Shown: positions 38,901 to 51,800 of the stretch, piece after piece
Numbering within the stretch: the stretch's first letter is position 1
How the letters are laid out: every line of letters begins with the position of its first letter
Assembly: GCA_003640385.1 (NCBI GenBank)
Contig: RCAB01000094.1
Span: 62,001-126,000 of the forward strand
From: Setaria digitata
Taxonomy: Eukaryota; Nematoda; Chromadorea; Rhabditida; Setariidae
DNA length: 64,000 nt
Reading direction: 5' to 3'
Notes under the pieces: generated by a model
Databases searched by the model: none
Told to the model about the DNA's origin: nothing
The model's input: the letters and a program-made list of their open reading frames with translations, nothing else
Position numbers and translations under genes: made by a program

Positions 38901-41276
38901 GATGTCAAAAATTATGGGAAAATATTAGTTTTACGCATTGCAGATTTATAGTTTATTGAAAGCTTCCTTTATATTATCTTATTTAACGGTTATTATTAAT
39001 TTTCACAACGGTTTTCTTGTTTTTCTCCATTTTTCTTTTCTTTTTTAGAAAGGGACATTCGTAGTTTGCAAGGCTGATATCTTGAAAGAAGATTGCCCTC
39101 TTTGGAGAGTTGATAATCAGAACTTACTGCAGAAATATCCACCTTTCAGTCTTGATGGGAAGATAGCTTACAGGAACAGTTCTACGGTATGCAATTACTC
39201 AGCAGTTTCGAATGCTTTAAATGGTTTCAACTATTCTTGTCACTGTTGCTTTGGTGAGCCATTTTCTTCCCATTTATTTTCATCAGCATATGCACTTTTT
39301 TTCAGTATTCTGGATGGTGTGATCAGATTGCTGATAGCTATATTGTTGTGCGGGTGCGTTTTATAAAGCACAGTCGTTCAGAATCCATAGTTGAACCAGA
39401 AATGCCACTGTTAGACATGTTTCCAGCAATCAGCGTCGAATATGAAGAGCGCCCTTCAGGTAACTTAGTATTTCGAGCTTATTTTTTTGCTGGAGTTAGG
39501 AACATTGTTTTTCACAAGTAAATTTCCTGTGAGATTCTTGCACTCATGTTTTTCTTGATCAGGCATCGGTTATTCATTTTTTTTTTTACTTATCAGGTTG
39601 GCAGTGATTTCAGTTTTCATGGGTGAAAAAATTACACTTTCTCTAGCTACGTGGTTTTTTCTTCGGTCTATTTTCACCAATAATTACGAATAGAAGAAAG
39701 TTTCTTACTTCATATACAACATATAAATATTTTTAATAAAAGTCTCTTAATTCAGCTAAAGAGTTTGGATCGGAACAGAAAGATCTATTCGCAGATGATC
39801 CAATTCGAAAGCAAATGATTGTATATGTGAAAGCGATGCTTAATCATGCACTTGATATGTCCTTTCTCCAGACAATAAGACAAAAGAGCGGTAAGCAAGT
39901 TTTTGGTTTACAAATACTGTTTCATTTTTAGATGGCTTTATGATAAGTAAAGAGCAGTTATCAAGTAGTACTAATAAATTTTCTTCAGTTAGTAACTAAT
40001 ACAAAAATGAGAATACTCTCAGTGAAGAAAGGGAGAGGAAAGCTAGTTTTGTAATTTAAGAGTTTTCAATGATAGTACGCATTTACGCAGAACTTCGAAT
40101 TAGTTTTATGCGAATATAGCATTGTACATTGCCTAGTTCTTTCTTTCTTGTTAATTTTGATGTTTTCGAGGATTTTTCTTTTTCAATGAGCATTGTAGGT
40201 TAAGTCAATGAATGAGTTCATATTACTATTTCGGCTTTATAATATAAATTGTAGATTGGAATTATTTATGTGCATTGAATGGCATTGATAAATTAAACCA
40301 GGAGCGGAAGGAGAGAGTGCAGTTGCGTGTAAAATGGATTCAACGATATTTGGATTTGCTCCATTTTTATTCATCATGTGTAGTATGCGACGCAGAGGGA
40401 AGCGGCTTGAGTTGTCAGGTGATTCAGGTCATTTGAAAAAAAAAAAAAAAAAAAAAAAAAAAGCAAAAATTTAGTTCCTTCTTCTACTGAAAGCATTCAG
40501 TTTGAATTTCAGGAGGATTTTGCACATTGATATGGAGAAGTGAAGAAAATCCTTTTTTTTTTTTTTTTTTTTGAACTCATTTCTAATCTGTTTTAAATAG
40601 ATTTTTTAGGCTTGTGGTATTTCTGGCGTTGAGAAGGTTGTGCAGTTGTTTTGTAACGAAGGTTATGATTATGATACTCTGGAAGCTGAAGAAGTGTGTT
40701 ATACGGGGTCCGGATCTCCACTTCACGCGGTGGTAGGAATTTCTAGTATTTTACAGTGAAATTTTTGCTCCCATTCTTTAGAACATGAGTAGCATAATAA
40801 GTGTGCATAATTCTTCGTAACCATTTCCATTATACTTCTTGAAGTTTTCGTAGTATCGGCAAACATTCATTTTAGGAATATTTAGTGTGTTCGTCTTGTG
40901 CAAAGCTATCGAAAATTTATCATAAATTACATCATATGCGGTATATACTCCTGAAAAATTGCGAAGATAAGGTCAGAATACTTTTTATAGCATTATTTTG
41001 TATGTAGAGTCCTTATGTAGTGGAAATATATTTACGATTATTCTCTATAGCTGGAGAAAGTTAGTGCTGGGAACGCAGATCTTTCTTCAGAGGTCGTTGT
41101 GGAAGCTTGTATGAACGATGTGATTTGGCTACGTTCAGTAAGTTAATAATTTTCAATTGCCAAATGTTATCACTGAGCTTACGTAGCATTAATAATGGTA
41201 GTGAGGTGTTTCTGGATTTCAGGTCGTCAATGAATATGCTGACCTATGGAGAAGGATTGAAATGAATGCTTGTTGA
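32968..41276 (+). CDS. DUF4211-like nuclear protein (QSER1/PRR12-like)
   Basis: About 1236 residues in 23 phase-consistent exons: 32968-33046, 33348-33559, 33777-33838, 34098-34201, 34357-34745, 34849-35040, 35171-35409, 35712-35943, 36076-36337, 36975-37168, 37322-37445, 37511-37700, 37984-38202, 38399-38538, 38715-38836, 39049-39186, 39306-39459, 39756-39890, 40255-40418, 40610-40732, 40876-40971, 41051-41137, 41223-41276. The N-terminal half is Ser/Gln/Ala/Pro-rich and disordered, with an acidic-hydrophobic patch (DLPWSSIDLADIDLF) like an activation segment. Two Lys/Arg/His clusters near residue 800 look like nuclear localisation signals. The conserved C-terminus has LWRVDNQNLLQKYPPF, RNSSTYSGW and RVRFIKHS, then CVVC, CQAC and CSSC pairs and KIYHKLHHMRYILL, which I match to DUF4211 from memory of the family. 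Function in worms is not known to me; chromatin or transcription regulation is inferred. The start exon and the AAG acceptor at 33345-33347 are the weakest parts. Confidence 0.8.
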
Positions 41277-41495
41277 TGTTTAGTATCTTTTGTGGAGTTT
41301 GGGAATATTTGCCTGATATTCCATTCGAAAACCTATTGCAATTATCTGAATTAAAGGATGGGAACTGCAGAATTTAGGAAGCTTTAAGTGTTTGATTCAA
41401 TAACGCTCATATGGTAGATAACTCTGGACGATCGTTTAGATTAGTCTCATTCCGAGTTATTTTAGCTCGGAATTAAGTCGGTTATAGTCATAGGT

Positions 41496-41505
41496 AATAA
41501 ATAAA
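41496..41505 (+). terminator. overlapping AATAAA signals, DUF4211-like gene
   Basis: Two overlapping AATAAA hexamers (41496-41501 and 41500-41505), about 220 bases after the stop, are a good polyadenylation signal for this gene. Confidence 0.55.
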
Positions 41506-44052
41506 TTTGTGCATTTGTAGACAGATCTCCCTGTCTTCTCCTCCTGCTTTATCAGAATTTGTTTTGGACAATTCTGTGAATCTTCGGATGGAGCGATTCT
41601 ATAGTAACTAGTCGGTGCAACGGGTAGGAGTCTTACAAGTATTTAGAAAGAAGTAACGGATTGTGTACAAAGTTGCGAACAGTACTCGACCATTATCATG
41701 GAGGAGATGCCCATGCGTTGCTGTTGTTTTTAAATTCATTTATATTCAGAATTACTGTAATGTTTTTTAAAATAGGGAGGGACATAGGTATTATGTGGTG
41801 ATTCATTTTCCTATCTACATCTTGTAACTTACATAAAAAACATGACCAATGGATATGTAGGTTAATTTTTCTTTTATGAAAGAACTTTTCCATTGTCTGA
41901 AATAGTTTATCGACTTGTAGTGTGAATTTAAGAAAAATAGTAAGTGAAACTATGTAGTTGTAGTTTGGAAAGATCTGACAGTAAGTGGAAAAAAAGTGTA
42001 AAAATCTTTCAAGGGAGGAAAATTCACCCATGGTTTTTTTCTTAGTGTTAGAGGATTTAAATTAATTGGAAAGAAAAGCAATGTTTAGTTCTTGGAAAGG
42101 CAAGAATACTGAAAAGACTGGGTGGCAGCGGTCCCGAAGATATTTTGATTTGCGTCATGTATATTTGTAACATATCAGCTTGCCCAAGCATTTTCATGTA
42201 CTCATTAGCTTGATATGTAAATAAGTGCGAATCCGTAAAAGGACATTTTTCGGAAGTGTATTTTCATGTGTATCATGAGAACTTGTTAGTCTTAGTTGGA
42301 GCTAAATGCTTCTGCGTTGTCGATTGCTCTGTCAATTAATCTCAGGTGTCCTCCTTCGGTGATTTTTTTTTTTTTTTTGTTTTATTCGTGTTTCATTTCT
42401 CTTACCTTTCACTGGTGTTATAACTAATTACTGTGCACATCAACACCGATGAAATGGTTTCATTTCGACACGTGGCATTGGAAAGCTCTTCAGTTTTTCG
42501 TTAGAAGTTATAATTTTTTGAAAACTGTCTCATCTGTGCTAGGAATGGCAGGTTTAGTGGTCTGATTGGGGTTACCAAATGATCTCATCAAGGTAATATG
42601 ATGTTTTGTACAACCATTATCCATAAAGACTTCAATTTAGATTGAACTACAGCACAGTGCCATTATGAATGGCTACGATTATTTTTCGGTCCACAATTTT
42701 TTTTACAGAAACCAAGATATACCCACTAAATCTATTCTTTTAAAGGTATAACGGTTTAAGGAGTAAAAAGTACACTAGTGTATTGTTCCTTTTTTTCTAA
42801 GATCTTTAAATAAAACTAATTGATATTCATTACATTCTGTTATTATAAGACAAGCAAAATAAATATGGCACTCCAATCTAATGCTAGTATAATATGTAGG
42901 TAGGTGGTTTTATTTTTCTTCGTACCATTCGAGATTTGATTTGCATAATCATACAGCCGCTGACACTAAGGCGATTCGAAAATGAAAAGAAAAAAAAGAT
43001 TGGAAATAACACTATTGAGATGCTATACAAGTTCTGAACCGAAGACAAAGTTTAATGTTGATGAATTGAAGATTTTGTATTGAAGAAAACCAAAATAGGA
43101 TATGGAAGACAATGTGATTAAGGAAATGAGAAGGCACGACAAAACTATGTCCGGGAGAATGTAATTTCGAATGGGTTGTCCTATGGACAATAATCGGATG
43201 TGATAGGCAGCAAGCAATTAGTGGAACTCTGGCTTTCTTACGAGGGCTTCCCGAACTGTTCAGAACTTTACCACTTGAAGTAATTTTAAGAGCTGTCAGG
43301 GGTAAGTTTAATACACGCATCACAACATGAGAATGAATCTCTTTGGGGAATGGATTACTAGGTACGGTTGGCTACTCATGTGCAAGGCATTCCGGACAGT
43401 CGTGAAACGTGAAAAAAGGAACTATAAAATTTCAGTGAACCACGAAATGATTAATATAATCCTGTTATTTTCCTTCGGTAAGAAGAGGTAATCATTGTTT
43501 CGTCAAAATTCCACCTCAACCGTGATTGTAACATAATTTCAGGAATAACTCTAATTGGGCGGCATAAAATAAAACTAATGAAATCTGTATGATCCAATAC
43601 CATAAATAACATAATTAAACAAACATTTTAACCAGCTAATCATTCCGCAATTTCGGAAATTCTCGAATTCAGGAAGAAAAAAAAAAAAAAAAGAAGAAGG
43701 AAAAAGGATGCATTTTCATAGACTGACCATATCATAGTGACATAACAATGCACCAGTATTATCACTACCAGCGTCATCCATTGAAATATAAAACGAGAAT
43801 GGTGCTGCAAAATGGATGATGTTGTCTTGGATTGATGTTGTTCCTGCTGTGGGTATAATCGATTTTATTGATTTGTACAATAGTGTGTTGTGGAGTGTGA
43901 TTTGATTATGCAATTTAGGGTTTTACCGTTTCAAATTTTGTTTTGATTTTTTTTTTTTTTTTTTTGATTTGACAAAATTCGTCTAATATTTTTATGACAC
44001 AAAAGTGAATAATTCAATTCTAAAATGGTCTGATTGCTTTACACATAATATA

Positions 44053-44129
44053 CATTATATATATATATATGTATATGTTATAAATATATATATATATATA
44101 TATATTATATACGTATATATAATATATAG
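44053..44129. repeat. imperfect (TA)n block
   Basis: A run of TA dinucleotides broken by G, C and A interruptions, about 77 bases, in the intergenic region. A T26-29 homopolymer follows near 44181-44209. Confidence 0.8.
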
Positions 44130-44399
44130 ATAAATACAGGTGAGTAACAGTTACACGTCATCTGTGATGTAAAAATGCTGTTTTTTTTTTTTTTTTTTTT
44201 TTTTTTTTTGTATTCTTACTGAAATAGAAGTTTCGTTAAGAAAGTGGAGATTTAAAAGAAAAAAAAAAATGATTTTTTTTTTTAAATATTATACTAGCGG
44301 AAAAGAAAAAGAAAAAACGAAGAGGTGCAGTTTAGTTTAGCGGACTACCGTAGTAAAAATTGGAAAAGACAGCAGAATATGGGAAAGTTGAAATGATTG

Positions 44400-44760
44400 T
44401 TGTCTAACGATGCAGCGGCGTATCTCTCCGTGACGTTTGGTTCGTTTGTTTGTGGCCGAACAACAACGAACTGATGGGCGATTTGTGCCACTGGTAGAAT
44501 CGAAGTTCGGTTGTGGAAGGGGTAAGGAGATTGGGGAGAGAAGGTGGAGGGGAAAGGAGAAAAGGGATAAAAGGATTGTGTCCTGTATTTGATTATACTG
44601 TACAGGTTGTAGTTACTGGTAAATATTTCAGGTGTGATAAGGTCAGGTAATGGGTGGCTGGATTTTTGCTAAAACGAAGGAAAAAAATGTGAAGGTGGGA
44701 GTGGGGGAGGAAGGAAGAGGGGAGAAGAGGAGGAGATATGATAAAGATTGTGTTGTATTT
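44400..44760 (+). promoter_or_regulatory. GC-rich probable promoter of the MATH-domain gene
   Basis: The island begins with a CpG-containing stretch (about 44410-44515, including CAGCGGCGTATCTC and GTGACGTTTGG). It continues as G-rich purine tracts (GGGGAGAGAAGGTGGAGGGG type) to 44735. It lies 0.6-1 kb upstream of the ATG of the MATH gene on the same strand. A promoter with 5' untranslated region is inferred from composition and position. Confidence 0.4.
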
Positions 44761-45376
44761 GTGAGTTGATGTATCTCAAGCATGTCTGAATTATCGGGCA
44801 GCTATTAGGTTCGTAGAGGTAAATTGCGGAAAATGAAAGGTCTTTGTAAGTTTGTAAATTATTGTGAAAATGGGGAGGTTATGGGAAAGGAGTGTGGTTG
44901 GGAAGGAAGAATTATGCTGTAATCTATCATTATAATGATATTTCAAGTAGGTTGTAAATTTTTGAGCAACACATCAGATTTCATGAGGTCAACTGTAAAA
45001 GGAAAGATAAAGGAGCAGAGAAAGATAAAGAATAACCTGCTGGTAATTAGTGTGTGAATTTGCTACTACTTTTTGCTTTTGTTTGTTCGTTTTTTTTCTC
45101 CTTTTTTTCAGCTGCTTGTCATTTTGAACAATTATTGGAACATCGAAGACTTCAGAAAAAGTATTAGAAGACGGAAATGCGAAATTTAGCCTTTATCCTT
45201 TATATTAATATAGAAATATACAACTACGTGTGTTGTTGCATTTTTATACTTTGATAGGCGATTTAACGTTCGGGAAATCATACAGGTGCAGCGGCTACAG
45301 GAAGTATTCCTTGTTTTACTGTACAAGTTGTAAATACAGGATTTAAAAGTTTGAAAAAATAAAACGGAGAACCCTA

Positions 45377-45779
45377 ATGGCGAATCAAGTAACGCTCGAG
45401 GTAACGGCTGGTAGCAGCTCTCCGCCGAGTATGAACGAAAACAACGAGTCGAGTAGCGCAAGTAGCACATGTGACGGTGATCACGCAGTCGGAATCTTAC
45501 CCACTGACACTTTGTCGAACGATGCAACCGCGGTACCGAGCGATCCACGGCGACAAACCGGACCGACTCCTGATAGTGATAGTAACGGTGAATCGTCTTA
45601 TTCGAATACCGTAGATGCATCAAGTGATACCGCAGGTAGCGTACCGGATTATCGAACAGCTGGCGGTGGCGGTGGCGGCGGATCTGTCCAAGTACAAAGG
45701 TCTTCACTGGATAGAGATTTGAGTGACAAATCTAGTACTACCACTATTACTACTACCACTACTACTACTACTCCTCCTC

Positions 45780-45810
<31 letters not shown>

Positions 45811-48800
45811 CACAGCTACTAGAAAAACTGGTGCAACCACACCAACCGACGCCTCAACGTACAGGACTAAGTGTAAGTTTTTTTTTCTGCCATGGATATG
45901 CGCATTTTTTTTTAACTTGTTTTGCAACTGCTGTCATTTCCTTTTTTTTTTTTTTCTGGAGTTTCAGAGGTCATTAAGTTCATATGCTAATAGTTTAGTT
46001 ACTCGTGCTAACCCTCGAAGTTCCAAGATGTCACTTGATTCATATCTTAAGATCCGTTTTCTATTTGATTAGCGTCGAATAGGTTTTAATGGTGGTCTTA
46101 TGTATTCTGTACTTTTGTCCTATTGTAGGTATATGTCAGTTACTCTTTATTTGCAGAATGACTGCTAATTTTCGTCCCTTTTTCCGAATATATGCCATTT
46201 CTACCCACCTTTCAACATGTTTTTATAGAAGTAGTACATTTTGGAACTTGTTTCAGTTGACGACTCTGTGATTTTCCAGGCTTCATACTGAAATGCGTAT
46301 CGTCCGTTAGTCTCGTGTACGAATCTCTGACTTCATGAGGTTTTACATTGTAGTAAAGATTTTTAAAACGTAATAACCTTGGTTTCTTTTGTGAATTTGC
46401 CTCAATGAGAACAATTATATTGGTGAAGCTTCACTCGTAGTTCCGTACACGTCATTTTTCCTCTTTCAGCGTTTTACTGCATTGTGAAATAAATTTCGAT
46501 GAATGTATTTTTTTTCGTCCGTATGTAGATTTTCTTCCATTCTATCTGCTTTACAATTTGTTTGTGGTGGATACCAAAGTATTCATCCAAACTATCTAAG
46601 CATCAAGCGGTCGTTTCCACTTCTTGCTAGACAGTAAAAACTTAAAACGTTTGAGTAATTAGGAGAAATGCCACCGAAGATGGAGAAGTGAGTGACTTAT
46701 ATCTTCTGTAGAATTCTGTATCGAAAAGTGATTTCATAAATAGCTTTCTTCAAGTTGTTGGGTATGATTGAGCTGAATCATAAACAATATTGTAAATTAA
46801 GGGCAAAGTTCACAGTGTTAGTAAAAAGATGTAAACATTTGATGAATATCACACTATCTGCTGCTATGTTACGCTAACGCTGTTCTACCTTTAAAGACGT
46901 GCAATCCAATGGGTCAGGTTGTATACGAACAGAAGATTTATCATCGTGCAGACGGGCATGCAGGATGGGCGGGAGACGCGATGGGGGACATCTACCACGA
47001 CTCACAGAGACCACCCGCGTCGTGAGTACCACCACTGGCATCGACATAAGATAGAATGCCGTGCTGTTCGTGCTACAACTTCCAATTTTGCTTGCACCTT
47101 TTTCGGACGTTAAATAGACAGTTCTAGGATGTGTATGATCAATATGTTACAGGTGAAATGGATATGGGTACAACGATAGTTTCGAGGACTCCTTCGTCTA
47201 GGAAGATGAATGACTGCCATGAAATTGTCAAGACATCGGCTATAGCTGGAGAAAGAAGAGGAAATTTATGCTCGGTACATCAAAGTGGTGTGAGGTATTT
47301 GAGCTTTTCCTTTTGCTTCATGATTTTTTTTTTTTCACAGTTACATTTTATCTCGTCAAGATCTAATATTGCAGTCTCATTTAATTAATGTCTGAAAAGG
47401 AAAATGAAATTTGGGTGTATAAAATGAGAGGGTGAAAAAGATGAAGTATGTATGAGAGGAATGAATGATATATAATTAGAAAGTTGACATTTGGAATAAA
47501 AGCAGCTAAAGATATGAAATAAGGCGGAAAGACGGAAAACAGGAATAATGAAGAAAAGAGTTAAAATACAAACTATTGTGGTATTTCAATTTTGTATTTT
47601 GACTGTATTCAAAGTTAAGGAAAGCCAAGATTAATGTAGCATGTCAAACCGATCCCGATGAAGAAACATTCCCAAAAATTACGCAGTGTTCCCGGACTAC
47701 AATTTCGCAGCCTGTTGCAAATAAAGGTTTGTTTTAGTATTCAGTAGTTTTTCTATCAGGTTCTTGGGACGTCCAATGCAGTTTTACTGTATGAAATGGT
47801 TGCTGCACGTGGTCTTACCGAGTTATCATCAACCCCCAGAAGAAAGCTTATCCTGGTGATTTGTTTAACCTATACTCACCGGTTAAGTTGTCCACTTTAG
47901 CAGCTCGCACCAGTTATTTTTGTTTTTTTTTTGTCGTATAATGTTTCTGAGTAGAAAAAATTGTTAAATCTGTTCTAATTAGAGTGCGCTAAATTCGAAC
48001 TTCTAGTTCCACTTCAATTTCATACACGTCGAAATTTTTTTCTTTTACGGTAGCAACTGAAACGATTGCTTTTCTTGGGATCTCCTTGTTCCGTGGAGTA
48101 ATAGTTGTTTTAGGAACTATAGCGTCATCGAGTACTGATGCTAGTTCTCCTACATCAAGCACCTCGTCTGATGGAACACTGCGGTTAATGATTCAAAACT
48201 TCACCAATATGGCTGATACCGTAAGAGGGCCAAGTAAAAAGATACAAGCTGTTCCTTGGTTAGTAAGTTTACTAAATTACATTAAGTCAGGAACTTGCTG
48301 AATTAATCATTACCTAGCGGTTATCGCAGATAGACTATCCTCCGCATCTTGCTTATGCTCATTCTGCATTTGCGACTTATATTTTGTTTTATAGGCGAAT
48401 CATGGTAATGCCCCGACAACATGTTGTACAGAAGAAAGGCACGCAAAAATGCTTAGGGTTTTTTCTGCAGTGCTGTCCAGACGCTTACTCTGAGTAAGTT
48501 TCCATTCATTTTTTCTTTTTTTGCTATAAAATAAAGGGCAGTGAATATCACATTCACTGCTTTTTTTTTCTCTCGAAAACTTTTTCGATTTGATGTGAAA
48601 TTGAGCTTCAAAGCAGTGTGTTTTCTGTTACGCCTCTTTTCCATTACTCATTTTTCTAGTTCGTGGTCATGCCAAGCAGCAGCAGAATTGCGACTGATTT
48701 CACAGAAACAAGGTGTCCCACATTTTACGAGGAAAACTAATCATGTTTATACAGCTAAGGAAAATGATTGGGGATACTCGTGCTTTATGACATGGGCTGT

Positions 48801-51800
48801 AAGTTTAAATTTGCGTTATTATTATCTTAAATAACTTTGAAATGATGCATCCAAGATGTTAAAATTAAGGAGTAGTTGATTTCACGGTATCCTATAGAAA
48901 TTTCTTTATCAAATAAATAATTTGATTCTTGATTTCTTCCATATTTCGCTAGTAACGTGATTTTTCACGTCATTAATGTTTTCAGGATATATTAGATGAA
49001 AGTCAGGGTTATATCAAAGATGACAAAGTTATTTTAGAAGTATCTGTCAAAGCTGAACCTCCAAAAAATATCCTGTAAGAAATTTTCGTGACATTTTCAT
49101 GATTTGGAGCAGCTAGAAAACCGTGCTTTCGTGATTTTATTCTCCCAAAAAATTTTTTTTTCCAGAACTCATGAACAATTCGAGAAGAAAATCCAAGATT
49201 ATATGAGGCTAGCTGATATACAAAGCAATAGAGGGCTCATTGATAAGGCTATTGAAGTTAATATGAGTGCTTTGAAATTTTGCAAAGATCGCGATCAGGA
49301 TTGTAAAGCTGATCTCGAGGCGCAGAAGGCGAAATTGATTGAGATGAAGCTGAAACAGAGTATTGAAAGGATTGAAAAAGGTTTGCACGTTATTATTTTA
49401 ATGGCTTGTGCTTAGAATCATTTAGTTACAGATTTTACTGTTCGAGTAACAAACCCTGCTGCATATCATTCATATAGATAAAATCCCTTTTTACCATACA
49501 GGTAACTTTATTTAGGACCTCCACTTGGTAAAAGCGATGAAGAAAATTCACTTAATCAAAGTGCTTTGAAACAGGCTATATCTGGTGCTGCCACAATCAA
49601 TAAACAATCAAATATGAACAAGTCGTCATCAAAATCAAATTCTAATAATAAATCGCGAGAAGCAAATACGGAAAGAAGTGTCAATGTTCAGAATAGGTGC
49701 TTGACGTATTTTCACTGTTTTTGTTTTGTTTTGTTTTTTTTTTTTTTTTTTTTTTTGTTTTTTGAAGCTTTTTAAGAGCGCTGATTGTTTCAATCATATA
49801 AGCAGAATTCAAGATTATTTTACCTGATATCTGAAATCACTAGAGAAAGTAGGGATGGTCACTTTTAAGTTGTCCAATATTAAAAGTTTCAAATTCTATG
49901 AAAGCCATAGTTTTGCAAATTTCTAAACAATTGAATATATATAACTGGTGTTTTCAGAACGACGACTTCGCCTTTAAATAATAAAACGCTAGAAACAAGG
50001 CAAGCAGTGGAGTCGAATATTACGGAATCTCGTCCAGTATTGCAAAACGACAAGAATGCTTGTAATGTGCAAGGTTTCTTCTTCATCACAACTTAAGTTG
50101 TATGGATTGTGTAAAGTTCTGGATGTGCAGTATACCGGCATGTGTCATTCATTTATAGTATGGCTTCCTGTTTTCCAGGAAGAGAGTTTATGTTTATGAT
50201 TTGACAATGTTCCTTTCCAGAAACTCCGACTGAGATGTTGCTAAATGCGGCTCGCGAAATGAAATGGCTTTCCGATGATGGAAAGCAAGAGGAAGGATTG
50301 GATGAAGTAACCATTTTATAATCTTTGTGAACAGTAATACTGGCACGAAAATATTTTTTATAAGGATACTTTCCAGTGAGGGAACTGTTGTTTATTATTA
50401 AAATTGGCTAAAACTGTTCAAGTAACGAAATAATCCATCCTCGCTATTGCAACGCCACAATAATGTTAAATGATGTCAAATCTGACAGATTTTAGGATTT
50501 TTTTTTTTTAAATATATGAATTATTGCAGAGACAAGAGAAAATATCGAAGCAGGTTGATATGGCGGTTTACAACAGTGAACGAAAGGAAGAAAAGACGGA
50601 TGATGACAAGATCGTTTCCGAAAGGTAAATTTAATATTGGTTTTAATTGCAGATCTGAGTCATGATTACATGAAGCATGTGTGGAACTTAATGATAATTC
50701 ATGATGAGAGCTCTGAAAATTTTCGAATATTGCAGATTAGTTGAGAAGCCGGATGACGAAAAGAAAGAAATGTTGGTCACTGCTAATTACTTGGAAAATG
50801 ATGTGCTTGCTTTGGGAGTCAAGCTAACGGAAGATGGTGATATCCTGCAAGGAGATGCACGGGTACGTTTAGTTTGTGTTCATCACCGCAGATTTATGGG
50901 AAAATAAGGAGAAAAGAACTAAATTATCTTTTATCTTCTGCGGAGAAACGCTGTGTCGCAGCGGCCCTTTTTTTTTCTTCGATTGCCCGCGAGATGTGTA
51001 TTCTTTTTCTTTTTCTGGTTTTGCAGGCTTTCTCTTTTTTTGTGAATGTAGTTTTTCTCGCGTTGTAAAATGAGTTGTTTCCAACATGTGATGCTTTCTA
51101 ATTTTTTAAATTGCACGCACAGGTCCTACAGTTCAGCTTCATCCTTATTATGCTCGGTTAACGAGATCTAGTTTGGAGGAGATTAAAGTCGTACACTTTT
51201 TAGTTTTAGTCGCTTGGACAAGTTGGTTTGATTTCAGAAAGCTGAGAATCAAGAACCAGGTGGACCGGTTCTGCGTTGCACGTACGATGTGAGTGGACGG
51301 GGCCAGCCATGGGATTTGTGTCAAGAGCAGAAAGAACACGTTCTTGAATGCTCTAGTGATGAGGAAACAAGCTCATCAGGTGGCGCTTCTTCCGATAGCG
51401 AGGTATTTCTTTTTTTTTTTTTCCGAAGCATTTATAAAATATAATTCAAATATGAATTTGGTGTTGACTTCATTTTAATATTTAAATATTGTTTAGGCAG
51501 AAGGAAATAACGGCCGCACTGCGGTTGGTGTTCCTTTTACCAAGAAGATGAAACGTTCACTTCAGAGTGGTGGTACCGTAGTGCGCGATGATTGTGATAG
51601 CTGCATTCAGGCTATTCTTGAGCCTGCTTCTCTTAACACGGAAGAAGCCTCGTGTCAGACTGACTGTAATTTTTCCCTTATTTATGAGAATATTCTTTTC
51701 ATACGAATTCACTATTTTCATACTGCTGCAAATATTCAATTAGCTGTCAGTCATCTTTTCTCGACGTTATATCAATACGTTGATATATTCTGGACATTCC

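Larger units (their letters stand above)
41277..44399. other. 3' UTR and intergenic region
   Basis: No supported gene. Minus frames at 41696-42031 and 43012-43323 (about 100 codons each) lack splice support and domain-like composition. The first part is the 3' untranslated region of the DUF4211-like gene. Confidence 0.5.

Noticed and set aside
43012..43323. 103-codon minus frame
   Set aside because: Lies in intergenic DNA with no splice sites, no domain and no neighbouring exon in phase.
45186..45707. 173-codon minus-strand frame antisense to the first MATH-gene exon
   Set aside because: It mirrors the strongly coding, repeat-bearing plus exon and has no splice or start context of its own.
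45649..45977. Poly-Val and poly-Leu frames over the ACT repeat
   Set aside because: They are shifted or antisense readings of the poly-Thr codons; only the Thr frame joins the downstream exons.
46918..47021. Optional exon as an obligatory second exon after the GTAAGT donor at 45873
   Set aside because: That join shifts the phase so the next exon at 47153 would hit a stop; only the alternative donor or a separate start fits.
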